A DNA stretch of 64,000 bases from Chryseobacterium indicum. GTDB lineage: Bacteria > Bacteroidota > Bacteroidia > Flavobacteriales > Weeksellaceae. Every line of letters begins with the position of its first letter. Within the stretch, counting starts at the first letter, position 1. The position numbers and the translations under genes were made by a program. The notes below the pieces were generated by a model. The model made no database searches, had not been told where the DNA came from, and saw only the letters and a list, made by a program, of their open reading frames with translations. The stretch spans positions 2,170,001 through 2,234,000 of the forward strand of contig NZ_JACSGT010000001.1 in the NCBI RefSeq assembly GCF_021504595.1. The letters are read 5' to 3'. Below, one piece after another: positions 43,925-52,273 of this stretch.

Positions 43925-44332
43925 TTAATCCACCAAATCCATTAACGTTCTTTTCTCCAGAATATTCAGCGAAGCGTCGCGAACTTCAATCAGAACGTCG
44001 TGCAGACCGCAATGATCTTCACTGCAGTCGTCGCATTTTTCGTAAAAATTTAAACTTACACAAGGAAGCAGTGCGATGGGTCCGTTCACAAGACGAATAA
44101 TTTTCGCCAGCTTTACATTTTCCGGATTTTCTTTGAAAAAATAGCCTCCTCCTTTTCCTTTTTTGCTATCGAGAATGTCCGCTTTTTTAAGCTCAAGCAG
44201 GATATTTTCCAAAAACTTTAAAGGGATTTTCTTGTGTTCGGCAATTTCGGAAATAAGAATGGGACCGTCATTTCTCTTTTCTACAAGATATGACAGTGCC
44301 TTGAAAGCGTATTGAGATTTTTTAGACAGCAT
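43925..44332 (-). CDS. Rrf2-family transcriptional regulator
   Basis: 135 residues. Winged helix MLSKKSQYAFKALSYLVEKR, HKKIPLKFLENILLELKKAD, LDSKKGKGGGYFF. The sensing region carries five Cys (LLPCVSLNFYEKCDDCSEDH, then CGLHD), as in IscR-like or cysteine-sensing members. The gene precedes cysH on the same strand with 88 bp between, which makes it the natural regulator of sulfate assimilation (CymR-like role). A -7 box TATTTTTG at 44345-44338 (minus strand) sits so close to the ATG that the message could be leaderless. Confidence 0.85.
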   Translation of the reverse strand: MLSKKSQYAFKALSYLVEKRNDGPILISEIAEHKKIPLKFLENILLELKKADILDSKKGKGGGYFFKENPENVKLAKIIRLVNGPIALLPCVSLNFYEKCDDCSEDHCGLHDVLIEVRDASLNILEKRTLMDLVD

Positions 44333-44421
44333 TACTACAAAAATAAGAAAATTGTTTGATATGTATAATATTGAGAATGAAAGTTAGAAGATGGAGGCTG
44401 AGAGTTTTCAGAGACCTTATT

Positions 44422-44452
44422 ACTTCCTTCTTCGTACTTCCTTCTTCCAGCC
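44422..44452. repeat. Short direct repeat ACTTCCTTCTTC
   Basis: Two copies of ACTTCCTTCTTC separated by GT, followed by CAGCC, immediately upstream of the DUF4268 promoter box. Same CTTCC-rich style as 42183-42217. Confidence 0.5.
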
Positions 44453-44472
44453 AAAATCCCTAAATTTGCGTT

Positions 44473-44901
44473 ATGTTCAGTAAACAGGAAGCACAGCAGT
44501 TAAAGAAAGAGTTTTGGACTGCTTTCGGAAAGTCTTTTCCAAGAAAATGGATTTTGTACGATACCAAAATCAAGGATATGTCGTTTAAATTTTATGCGGA
44601 TAAGAAAAAAGCGGAAGTTTCTCTGGATATCGAAATGAAGGATGAAGTTTTCAGAGATGCGTACTACAATAAAATCTGGTCACTGGAAGATATTCTGAAG
44701 GATTTTATCGGCGATTTTCACAAGGAAGAATTTTATACGCTGGAAAACGGAAAGGTTATCAGCCGGATCTGGGTTGAAAAGCACGGTATTTCTGTTTTCA
44801 ATAAAAATACATGGCGGGAAGCTTTTGAATTTTTTGTTGAAAAAATGGATGGCTTTGAACGGTTTTATTATGAATATGAGGATTTTATAAAGGATGTTTA
44901 A
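44473..44901 (+). CDS. DUF4268-domain protein
   Basis: 142 residues, cytoplasmic, acidic and aromatic. FSKQEAQQLKKEFWTAFGKS, KMDGFERFYYEYEDFIKD and SLDIEMKDEVFRDAYYNKIW are typical of the DUF4268 family. A -7 box TAAATTTG (44461-44468) ends only 4 bp before the ATG, so the transcript may be leaderless or nearly so. Divergent from the Rrf2 gene. Function unknown. Confidence 0.8.
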   Translation: MFSKQEAQQLKKEFWTAFGKSFPRKWILYDTKIKDMSFKFYADKKKAEVSLDIEMKDEVFRDAYYNKIWSLEDILKDFIGDFHKEEFYTLENGKVISRIWVEKHGISVFNKNTWREAFEFFVEKMDGFERFYYEYEDFIKDV

Positions 44902-45178
44902 CTTGAAGAACTGTTTGAATTATTCACTTAATCAATCATCTGCGCTTGCCATGAAAATCTTCAACGGTGCATTAGTTTAGGAATCTAACATGCTATTTAA
45001 ACGCTTGAATTTTAGATATTTTACTTCAATCTTATTTTTTGTTTTTACTTATGAAAAGTTCCTCCAAAGTTCAATCGATAAAAAATATCTTTGCCTTTAA
45101 GCAATTTATTTCTCCATATATTTTTTATTTAAACAACAATTTCAATTTTTTTGTATATTAGTATAAAATACTATTAAG

Positions 45179-45565
45179 ATGAGAAAAACATTTTTTTTAC
45201 TAGGCGTTTGTTTTATTTCTTCTATAAGTGCTCAAGTAAAAAAAGAAGAGAAATTTATAGAAAACAATAATTATGTATCAACATCTAATGCTGGTATATT
45301 AATGCAGAAATATTATCGTGAAACAAAAGCAGTTATTTATTCCCATGAAAAAGATTTGGGCGAGGAAAATTTCAACAAAATGCTTATTTTTAATCAAAAA
45401 GAATATTGGGAAGCTACAAGTGATAAATTTTGGAGAGATGATTTATCAAAAGTAGATAAAGAATCTGCAAAAATAGTTTATTTGAGTAAGTTAACTTCAA
45501 GACTTGAAAATTATAGACTTGATGTTCTCGAAAAGTTAAATGATATCTTAGAAGAAAAAAAATAA
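45179..45565 (+). CDS. Small secreted protein of unknown function
   Basis: 128 residues. Signal peptide (MRKTFFLLGVCFISSISAQ), then a Lys/Glu/Asn-rich helical sequence without Cys (AGILMQKYYRETKAVIYSHE, YLSKLTSRLENYRLDVLEKL). No family recognised. Very AT-rich codons compared with neighbours. Own terminator follows. Confidence 0.65.
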   Translation: MRKTFFLLGVCFISSISAQVKKEEKFIENNNYVSTSNAGILMQKYYRETKAVIYSHEKDLGEENFNKMLIFNQKEYWEATSDKFWRDDLSKVDKESAKIVYLSKLTSRLENYRLDVLEKLNDILEEKK

Positions 45566-45571
45566 TATTGT

Positions 45572-45601
45572 AAAGAGAAACTTTACAGTTTCTCTTTTTT
45601 T
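45572..45601 (+). terminator. Intrinsic terminator
   Basis: 10-bp perfect stem AAAGAGAAAC/GTTTCTCTTT, 6-nt loop, then a T run. Confidence 0.85.
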
Positions 45602-45647
45602 ATCATTTGACAAAAAAGATTATTTTTTCTTTACCTAACTTGCATCC

Positions 45648-46220
45648 ATGAAAGAACTATTCGATTTTATCTTAAGATTCGGAAATCTGAATCAACAGCA
45701 GATGGATTTCATTTCAACCAAAGCAACGGAAGTAAATCTTTCTAAAGAAGAATATTTTTCGGAAGCCGGAAAAATCGCAAAACAGGTTGGATTTATTATT
45801 GACGGAATTCTGCGTGTCTGCTATTATAACAACAAAAGTGAAGAAATCACAAAATATTTTATTGAAGAAAACAATCTTGTTGTAGACCTTGAAAGTTTTG
45901 ATAATCAAATTTGTTCTAGTGCTTACGTTCAGGCAGTCACAGATTGCAAATTGGTTGTATTTCAAAGAAAAGACTGGCTTGAACTTTTACAAACGATTGT
46001 TGGTTTTGATGCGATTGTTCACAAAATTATTTCACGAGCATTGATGCAAAAAGTAGAAAGACGAAGTCCGTTGGTAACGGAAGATGCAACAACTCGCTAT
46101 CTGAAATTTCTGGAAATCTACCGTACTGCAGTCAACAGAATCCCGCTTTCGTATGTTGCGTCTTATTTAGGGGTAACTCAATCTTCTTTGAGCCGAATCA
46201 GAAAAAATGTCACTTTATAA
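45648..46220 (+). CDS. Crp/Fnr-family transcriptional regulator
   Basis: 190 residues. Cyclic-nucleotide-binding-like jelly roll (EEYFSEAGKIAKQVGFIIDG, EITKYFIEENNLVVDLESF) and a C-terminal helix-turn-helix (RIPLSYVASYLGVTQSSLSR). This short flavobacterial subgroup usually lacks cAMP contacts. It is followed by an SDR gene 127 bp downstream that it may control. Confidence 0.88.
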   Translation: MKELFDFILRFGNLNQQQMDFISTKATEVNLSKEEYFSEAGKIAKQVGFIIDGILRVCYYNNKSEEITKYFIEENNLVVDLESFDNQICSSAYVQAVTDCKLVVFQRKDWLELLQTIVGFDAIVHKIISRALMQKVERRSPLVTEDATTRYLKFLEIYRTAVNRIPLSYVASYLGVTQSSLSRIRKNVTL

Positions 46221-46347
46221 GAACCAAACTACTATATCTATAGTCAATCAACTTACAGCTTTCAACAAAAAAAGTACCTTTTTGCCAAATGACAAATGCT
46301 GCTTTATTTAAATGACGGAATTTTACACCATCAATTAAAACAAAAAA

Positions 46348-47085
46348 ATGAAAACAGTATTAATTACCGGAGCCAACAGAAGTATTGGTTTCGAAACAGC
46401 AAAACAACTTTCAGCAAAAGGGTTATTCGTTTATTTGGGGAGCAGAAATCTTGAAAACGGAGAGAAAGCAGTTAATGAATTAAACCAACAGGGATTCCAA
46501 AATATCAAAGCCATAGAAATAGATGTAACAAATTCTGAATCTATTTTAAAAGCAAAAAATATTATTGAAAATGAGAACGGAAGATTAGATATTCTGATTA
46601 ACAACGCCGGAATTTTAGGTATAATTCCTCAAACTGCAACGGAAGGTTCTGTAGAAAATATCAGAGATGTTTTTGAAACGAATTTCTTCGGAGTCATCAA
46701 TGTTACGCAATCCTTTTTAGATTTGCTTAAAAAATCAGACAGTCCGAGAATCAGCAATATAACATCCGGATTGGGCTCATTAACGCTGCACAGCGATCCG
46801 ACATGGAAATATTATCATGTGAAAAATGCAGCTTACGGACCTTCAAAATCTGCATTGAACGCGTATACAATTGTTCTAGCATATGAATTGAGAGAATTAC
46901 CTTTCAAAGTAAATGTTATTGATCCCGGTTATACCGCGACAGATTTTAATGGACACAATGGACCAGGATCGGTGGAAAGTGCAGCATCATTTATTATTAA
47001 ACATACCTTAACGGATGACAATGCTCCGACAGGAAAATATTACAGTAATGATATTGAGGATAAGATTGGAATTAGTCCGTGGTAA
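46348..47085 (+). CDS. SDR-family oxidoreductase
   Basis: 245 residues. TGANRSIG nucleotide-binding loop, DILINNAGILG, active-site Ser (NITSGLGS), YGPSKSALN for Tyr/Lys, and NVIDPGYTATDFN. NAD(P)-dependent dehydrogenase of unknown substrate. Upstream is a Crp/Fnr-type regulator, downstream a terminator and a second SDR gene. Confidence 0.88.
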   Translation: MKTVLITGANRSIGFETAKQLSAKGLFVYLGSRNLENGEKAVNELNQQGFQNIKAIEIDVTNSESILKAKNIIENENGRLDILINNAGILGIIPQTATEGSVENIRDVFETNFFGVINVTQSFLDLLKKSDSPRISNITSGLGSLTLHSDPTWKYYHVKNAAYGPSKSALNAYTIVLAYELRELPFKVNVIDPGYTATDFNGHNGPGSVESAASFIIKHTLTDDNAPTGKYYSNDIEDKIGISPW

Positions 47086-47104
47086 ATTTTTTAACTAACA
47101 GTAT

Positions 47105-47136
47105 AAAGAGAGACTTTCGGGTTTCTCTTTTTTTTT
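47105..47136 (+). terminator. Intrinsic terminator
   Basis: 10-bp stem with one G-U pair (AAAGAGAGAC/GTTTCTCTTT), TTTCGG loop and nine T residues. Confidence 0.85.
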
Positions 47137-47243
47137 AATCAGCATTCACGATTCGATTACATCATTCGTTGATTCGGCTACTTTTCACATCCTGCATCTT
47201 GCCATCTTTGTACCATCAATTAAAAACAATAAAACATTTAAAA

Positions 47244-48083
47244 ATGGAAACAAAAAAAGTATGGTTCGTAACGGGAGCTTCAAAAGGTTTAGGATTTGAA
47301 CTCGTTAAAAAATTATTATCCGAAGGATTTCAGGTGGCAGCAACAAGCCGTACTGTTGATTCTCTGATCTCGACTTTTGGAGAGGCATCGGAAAACTTTC
47401 TGCCCTTAAGTGTAAATATTACGGACAATAATGATGTAAAATCTGCCATTGCAAAAACCACAGCGCATTTCGGACAGATCAATGTTGTGGTTAATAATGC
47501 AGGATACGGACAGATCGGAACCTTGGAAGAGCTTAGCGATGAGGAAGCAAGAGAAAATTATGCAGTGAATGTTTTCGGAACTTTAAACGTCATCAGAAAT
47601 GCAATGCCTTATCTTCGTGAGCAGAAATCGGGAAATATTTTCAATATTTCGTCCATCGGAGGTTTTTCGGGAAATTTTCCGGGTTGGGGAATTTACTGCT
47701 CCACCAAATTTGCTGTGGCAGGATTTACAGAAGCTTTGGCTGAAGAAGCGAAAGATTTCGGAATTCATGCAACGGTAGTTTATCCTGGATATTTCCGTAC
47801 AGATTTTTTGGCTAAAGATTCGGTAAAAACTCCGGCAAATCCTATTCAGGCTTATGAAGCGGCAAGAAGTTCGGAACAGGCACATCTTGATGAAATCAAC
47901 GGAAACCAGCCGAATGATCCTGTAAAAGCAGCAGATGTTCTGATTCAGCTGAGCAAAGAGGAAAATCCGCCGGTGCATTTTCTTTTAGGCGTAGGAACCA
48001 TGGAATTTCTTACCAATAAAGTAGATGCGATTACTGGGGATGCAAGGAAATGGGAGGTTTTAGCAACTTCTACAGCAATTTAG
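47244..48083 (+). CDS. SDR-family oxidoreductase
   Basis: 279 residues from METKKVWFVTGASKGLG (47244). The in-frame ATG at 47169 gives 25 unlikely residues. TGASKGLGFELVKKLL, VVNNAGYGQIGTLEELSD, NISSIGGFSGNFPGWGIY, YCSTKFAVAG (Tyr-x-x-x-Lys) and VYPGYFRTDF. It is similar to ketoreductase-like SDRs often placed next to AraC regulators, here the AraC gene 270 bp downstream. Confidence 0.88.
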   Translation: METKKVWFVTGASKGLGFELVKKLLSEGFQVAATSRTVDSLISTFGEASENFLPLSVNITDNNDVKSAIAKTTAHFGQINVVVNNAGYGQIGTLEELSDEEARENYAVNVFGTLNVIRNAMPYLREQKSGNIFNISSIGGFSGNFPGWGIYCSTKFAVAGFTEALAEEAKDFGIHATVVYPGYFRTDFLAKDSVKTPANPIQAYEAARSSEQAHLDEINGNQPNDPVKAADVLIQLSKEENPPVHFLLGVGTMEFLTNKVDAITGDARKWEVLATSTAI

Positions 48084-48095
48084 AATTAATTTACT

Positions 48096-48310
48096 TCTTT
48101 TGTCTTGAAACAAAAGAACCAAAAATTCAAGACTTAGATCCTGAATGCTAAAAATTAAAACGTAATCCTAAAATTCCCAAAACTCGCGCGAATCAAAATT
48201 CGTTCTTCGGTTATGGATTATACCCGCGCTCAGACAGTGGAAATTTTTTAACGGATTGCGTTTTAATTTTCTTAACGCTTCAAGCTCTTATGTCGCAATA
48301 AAAGAACATG
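48096..48310. repeat. Inverted-repeat intergenic element
   Basis: Arms AAAATTAAAACGTAATCC (48151-48168) and GGATTGCGTTTTAATTTT (48253-48270), 17 of 18 matching. Looser pairing is seen outside (CTTTTGTCTTGAAACAAAAG at 48097-48116 against ATGTCGCAATAAAAGAAC). The centre is GC-rich (AACTCGCGCGAATC, TACCCGCGCTCAG). No ORF. It fills the gap between the SDR and AraC genes. Confidence 0.6.
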
Positions 48311-48351
48311 TATTTCATAAAAAATCACTAAAAACAATTAACTTCGCTCTT

Positions 48352-49266
48352 ATGAAAGAGACCTTCCGTTTTCATTCGATCTCCGATTTTCATGCTTTCT
48401 GTAATCTGCCGAGTCCGGATCATCCGCTGATCAGCTTGATTGATTACAGCAAAGTCCGCTATCCTGTAAATGATACGGAACTGAAATGGACCCAGAATTT
48501 TTATTCGGTGGGGCTGAAAAGAAATGTAAACGCGAAGTTTAATTATGGGCAGCAGAAATATGATTTTGATTCGGGCGTGTTGTGTTTTGTTTCGCCGATG
48601 CAGTTTCTAAGAATTGAGATGAAGCCAGATGTTGAGTTTGAACCGACCGGATATCTTTTGCTGATTCATCCTGATTTTCTTTGGGGAACTTCGCTCATCA
48701 AAAAAATGAAATCCTACGAATTTTTCAGTTACCAGATCAATGAAGCACTTTTTCTGTCGGATAAGGAAGAAAAAATTATTGTGGATCTGTTTAAAAACAT
48801 CGAAAAGGAGTATCAGACAAATATTGATAAGTTCACGCAGGAGCTTATTGTAGCGCAACTGGAATTATTTTTAATCTATTCTGAACGTTTTTACGAAAGA
48901 CAGTTTTTGACCAGAAAAAAATCGAGTCACGAATTGCTGGATAAATTTGAGGAAGTTCTTTCGCAGTATTTCAAAAGCGGAAATCTTCTCGAACATGGCA
49001 TTCCTTCTGTGAAAACCATCGCCGAACAACTGAATATTTCACCCAATTATCTGGGAAGTTTATTACGCATCCATACGCAGCAGAACACGCAGCAACACAT
49101 ACAGAATAAGCTGATTGCTCTCGCAAAGGAACGTCTTAGTACAACGAATTTATCCGTAAGTGAAATTGCGTATGAACTGGGTTTTGAGCATCCGCAGTCG
49201 TTCAGTAAGTTATTTAAGCAGAAGACGAATCAGTCTCCAGGGGAATTTAGGAGGTTGTTTAACTAA
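48352..49266 (+). CDS. AraC-family transcriptional regulator
   Basis: 304 residues from MKETFRFHSISDFHAF (48352). The in-frame ATG at 48256 reads through a repeat element. The N-terminal ligand/cupin-like part (about 1-170) is followed by two helix-turn-helix motifs: SVKTIAEQLNISPNYLGSLL and SEIAYELGFEHPQSFSKLFK, ending with the family signature NQSPGEFRR. Probably regulates the SDR gene upstream. Confidence 0.9.
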   Translation: MKETFRFHSISDFHAFCNLPSPDHPLISLIDYSKVRYPVNDTELKWTQNFYSVGLKRNVNAKFNYGQQKYDFDSGVLCFVSPMQFLRIEMKPDVEFEPTGYLLLIHPDFLWGTSLIKKMKSYEFFSYQINEALFLSDKEEKIIVDLFKNIEKEYQTNIDKFTQELIVAQLELFLIYSERFYERQFLTRKKSSHELLDKFEEVLSQYFKSGNLLEHGIPSVKTIAEQLNISPNYLGSLLRIHTQQNTQQHIQNKLIALAKERLSTTNLSVSEIAYELGFEHPQSFSKLFKQKTNQSPGEFRRLFN

Positions 49267-49346
49267 GATAAGAAAAATCATTTTTAAGTTCCTAATTTAT
49301 TTTTTAATATATTTGACTATTGATATCTAAGTATATTAAAAAAGTA

Positions 49347-49781
49347 ATGAAAAAACTAATTTCCAGAAGAGGGATTGTGCTTATTATAATTCCATTATTT
49401 ACAATATTTGTTCAATGCTTTTTAAGATTTGTCTTAAAAAAGGATTTGAATACGATAGGCATAACTTTTGCCGCATTAGGATTAGGACAGTTATTGCCTT
49501 TTTTATATTTTGATCATTTTATTGTAAATAAAGTTTTAAATATAAAACCTCAATATTCGTTCGAAGGGAATGAATTAAATATTACATATAAAGCAGGTCA
49601 AAATATTAATTCAGAAGAAATTGATTCTGTGAAAAATTGGTTTTATGTAGCAATAATTTTCAATTTTGTTTTATTTTTATGTATTATATATTTAGGATTA
49701 ATTGGTAAAATTGTTTGGCATATTATTTTTGGTATTATATCTTGTTTAATTTCTTGGTATCTATTAGTATTCAAATGGTAA
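49347..49781 (+). CDS. Small four-helix membrane protein of unknown function
   Basis: About 144 residues from ATG 49347. The earlier TTG 49320 coincides with the transcript start expected from TATATTTG at 49308-49315. Four hydrophobic segments (RGIVLIIIPLFTIFVQCFL, IGITFAALGLGQLLPFLYF, FYVAIIFNFVLFLCIIYLGL, IVWHIIFGIISCLISWYLLV). Extremely AT-rich codon use (ATA and TTA frequent) compared with the flanking AraC and gldG genes, which suggests recent acquisition. Overlaps the next gene by 7 bp. No family recognised. Confidence 0.65.
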   Translation: MKKLISRRGIVLIIIPLFTIFVQCFLRFVLKKDLNTIGITFAALGLGQLLPFLYFDHFIVNKVLNIKPQYSFEGNELNITYKAGQNINSEEIDSVKNWFYVAIIFNFVLFLCIIYLGLIGKIVWHIIFGIISCLISWYLLVFKW

Positions 49782-50314
49782 ATATAGATAATTATATATT
49801 AATTTTTAGTTTTGTTTTAACTATATTTTTATTTTATAGTACTTATAAAATAAAGGCTATATCACAACGAATAAGAAAAAGTTATAACATTAACGAAGAA
49901 AATAAGATTAATAATATTTCTCTTAACGAAGAAAAAATAGATTATGATTATTTATTGATCAAAAATGAGTTAGAAATAATCAAAAATTCAATTGAAGAAT
50001 TAAAAAAAGATGTTGATTTAGGTAATTCATTAAAAGCTACCAAAAGCTATGCAACAAACCAACCTGTTGTTGTTGATATTATGAGAGAGACTTCTCAAAT
50101 AAGCAATATGTCTCAAATAAGCAACATTGTAGTTGAGAGTACTTCAAAAAAATACAATTCCATATTAGAATTACCCGGTATATTACCTATTACTGTTAGC
50201 AAAATAACAAAAAAGAGTAATAAGATTTCTCAAAAACATCTTGAAGAAGAAGTAAATAGACGAATAAAGGGTATTAAACCACAATTACGAACTGACATTA
50301 GAAGGAGAAATTAA
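49775..50314 (+). CDS. Membrane-anchored coiled-coil protein of unknown function
   Basis: About 179 residues from ATG 49775, overlapping the end of the four-helix protein gene. The in-frame ATG at 49715 lies deep in that gene. One N-terminal hydrophobic segment (YILIFSFVLTIFLFYSTY), then a charged helix likely to coil (YDYLLIKNELEIIKNSIEEL), a Ser/Thr-rich middle with a SQISNM/SQISNI duplication, and a basic C-terminus (GIKPQLRTDIRRRN). Same AT-rich style. The coupling suggests a two-component membrane unit. Confidence 0.6.
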   Translation: MVNIDNYILIFSFVLTIFLFYSTYKIKAISQRIRKSYNINEENKINNISLNEEKIDYDYLLIKNELEIIKNSIEELKKDVDLGNSLKATKSYATNQPVVVDIMRETSQISNMSQISNIVVESTSKKYNSILELPGILPITVSKITKKSNKISQKHLEEEVNRRIKGIKPQLRTDIRRRN

Positions 50315-50342
50315 TTTATAAATTTGATTAAATACATCAGTC

Positions 50343-50534
50343 GTGGATCTTCAAACAAGAAAATTAAATCTTATCATTTATCTTGCTCAACTTAAAGACG
50401 AAAGTTTTTTAGATAAAATTGAAGAATATATTTTATCTAATTTGGAAAAAGAAGATCATCCTAAGATTTTCCCTTTTAGTATTGAAAATTTAATTAATCG
50501 TATTGAAAAATCAGAAGATGATTTTCAACACTAA
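50343..50534 (+). CDS. Small antitoxin-like protein
   Basis: 63 residues from a GTG start, 28 bp after the coiled-coil gene. DLQTRKLNLIIYLAQLKDES and FLDKIEEYILSNLEKE have the shape of the short helical antitoxins that accompany RelE/ParE toxins in Bacteroidota (a start like this, one repression helix and an acidic tail). No toxin gene follows; the next gene is convergent gldG. Orphan antitoxin or unrelated small protein. Confidence 0.5.
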   Translation: MDLQTRKLNLIIYLAQLKDESFLDKIEEYILSNLEKEDHPKIFPFSIENLINRIEKSEDDFQH

Positions 50535-50562
50535 TTTGTAAATGATAATAAAATTATAACAA

Positions 50563-50591
50563 AAAAAGAGAAGCCAAAAACTTCTCTTTTT
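50563..50591. terminator. Bidirectional terminator between the AT-rich islet and gldG
   Basis: 11-bp perfect stem AAAAAGAGAAG/CTTCTCTTTTT, 7-nt loop, A/T runs on both sides. Confidence 0.85.
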
Positions 50592-50598
50592 CTATATC

Positions 50599-52272
50599 TT
50601 ATCCAAATTTCTTCTTTCTCAGCCAGAAGAACAACCCTCCCAAAATACCGATAATCACTAAAGGAAGCAGCAAATTAAACCATTGCCAGTTGTTTTTCTC
50701 TTCCGTAATTCTTTGTCGGTCAAGAAGCCTTTCTTCGATGTTTCGGTTTCTGAGATCGATCAGATTGCTGTCGTCCAGAAGATAATCTAATGCATTTCTC
50801 AGGAACTGTTCGTTTCCAAACTGTTCGTTGGTAAGCAAATCTACGCCTAAAGGAAGCGGTTCTCCTTTCAGAACTTTATTTCTTCCTACGTCTCCGTCAG
50901 CTATCACAATCATTTTATTTTCAGGGCTCGAACTTTTAAAATTCGGGTAGGATTTTCTTTCGATTCTGGAAGCATATGCAGAATTGAATTTTCCTTCCAG
51001 AGACACCGCATAAATCTTCGGTGTGCTTGGTTTTTCCATTTGTCCGAGACTGTCGACGCTGGAAATTTCTTTCAGATCCACATAATTCGGAACCTGCTTT
51101 AATAAAGTTCTTTCACTGGATTCAAAAAGGACGTTCGTTTTGATATTTTTTCTTCCGCCCAGTGTATCGATGGAAGTCGGGAATTCAAACTTTACAGGAT
51201 TGATATTTTTCGTAATCGGATTGTTGCTTTCTGCGATTCCCAAAGGAAAATACGGCCACGGAAGACTGGTGTACTGCGGATTTCCACTCACTTCTCCCGT
51301 TACCAATCTCAACAGCGCAAACTTCTTCACATCTTTTACCAAAGCCGGATTGATCCTGATTCCATAATTGAAGAAAAAGTCCGTCATATTGATGTCTACA
51401 GGAAAAGGCATCACTTTTTGAGATCTCATCAACGTATCCATTTCCGCATTTACGGCATCAATCATCCACAACGTTTTTCCGCCGTTCATGATGTACTGGT
51501 CAAGAATTACTTTTTCACCGTCCGTGAAAGCTTTTCTCGGTTTTGCAATCACCAAAGCGTTCATTTGTTTTAAGGTCGGAATATCTGCGATGGTAAGTTC
51601 GGTCTGATTTTTAGGAATAATAGGACCTGCATCATAACTTTCCGTTGCCAGTTGCATGAACCCCTGAAATTCTCTTGGATTCAGCTCATCCTGATTCACC
51701 AGAATCCCGATTTTCTTTCTTTTATGCGCTGCAATATTTTTAATGTTTGAAACCAGATTGTATTCTAAATTTTCAATAGATTTCGTAAGCTGCTGATCGG
51801 CATCAATTCCAGTCTGCTGAACGACCAAAGGAATAGAAACTCCTCTTTTGTCATACTTAACGACTGCGTAAGGAAAGAGCATAATCTGAGAAACTTTGCC
51901 GTCTTTGATGTCCGGAAGCATGGAAGGTTGCATTCCCATCGCCATCAGAGTATCTTTAGACATTTTGGTTTTAATAGGATCGATGAATTTAAAATCGATC
52001 TTCGGATTAATTTTTCTGAATTCTTCCAGCATAAATTTCGTCTCGCTCTGAAGCTGCTTGAAACTTGCCGGAAAGTCTCCTTCCAGATAAACATCAACGA
52101 CCAAAGGTTTATTTACCGATTCCAGAACCTTAACGGTATTATCGGAAAGCGTATATCTTTTCTCTTTGGTTAAATCCAATCTTATTCCTGAAACAGCAAG
52201 AATAATAACCAATGGCAACACTACGAAAAGTAAAATTCCTAACGGAGATTTGATCTGTATCTTCTTCATCAT
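50599..52272 (-). CDS. gldG: Gliding-type ABC transporter substrate-binding/auxiliary subunit
   Basis: 557 residues. N-terminal membrane anchor (LGILLFVVLPLVIILAVSGI), a long periplasmic ABC-type uncharacterised-transport domain (LSDNTVKVLESVNKPLVVDV, NALVIAKPRKAFTDGEKVIL, IVIADGDVGRNKVL) and a C-terminal transmembrane helix followed by RKKKFG. GldG with GldF and the ATPase GldA forms an ABC transporter required for gliding in Flavobacterium johnsoniae. Its start lies 1 bp after the gldF stop. gldA is not in the window. Confidence 0.92.
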   Translation of the reverse strand: MMKKIQIKSPLGILLFVVLPLVIILAVSGIRLDLTKEKRYTLSDNTVKVLESVNKPLVVDVYLEGDFPASFKQLQSETKFMLEEFRKINPKIDFKFIDPIKTKMSKDTLMAMGMQPSMLPDIKDGKVSQIMLFPYAVVKYDKRGVSIPLVVQQTGIDADQQLTKSIENLEYNLVSNIKNIAAHKRKKIGILVNQDELNPREFQGFMQLATESYDAGPIIPKNQTELTIADIPTLKQMNALVIAKPRKAFTDGEKVILDQYIMNGGKTLWMIDAVNAEMDTLMRSQKVMPFPVDINMTDFFFNYGIRINPALVKDVKKFALLRLVTGEVSGNPQYTSLPWPYFPLGIAESNNPITKNINPVKFEFPTSIDTLGGRKNIKTNVLFESSERTLLKQVPNYVDLKEISSVDSLGQMEKPSTPKIYAVSLEGKFNSAYASRIERKSYPNFKSSSPENKMIVIADGDVGRNKVLKGEPLPLGVDLLTNEQFGNEQFLRNALDYLLDDSNLIDLRNRNIEERLLDRQRITEEKNNWQWFNLLLPLVIIGILGGLFFWLRKKKFG

Positions 52273-52273
52273 T

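Noticed and set aside
44902..45178. 35-codon ORF starting at 45051
   Set aside because: No signal, motif or coding-like composition. AT-rich filler upstream of the secreted protein gene.
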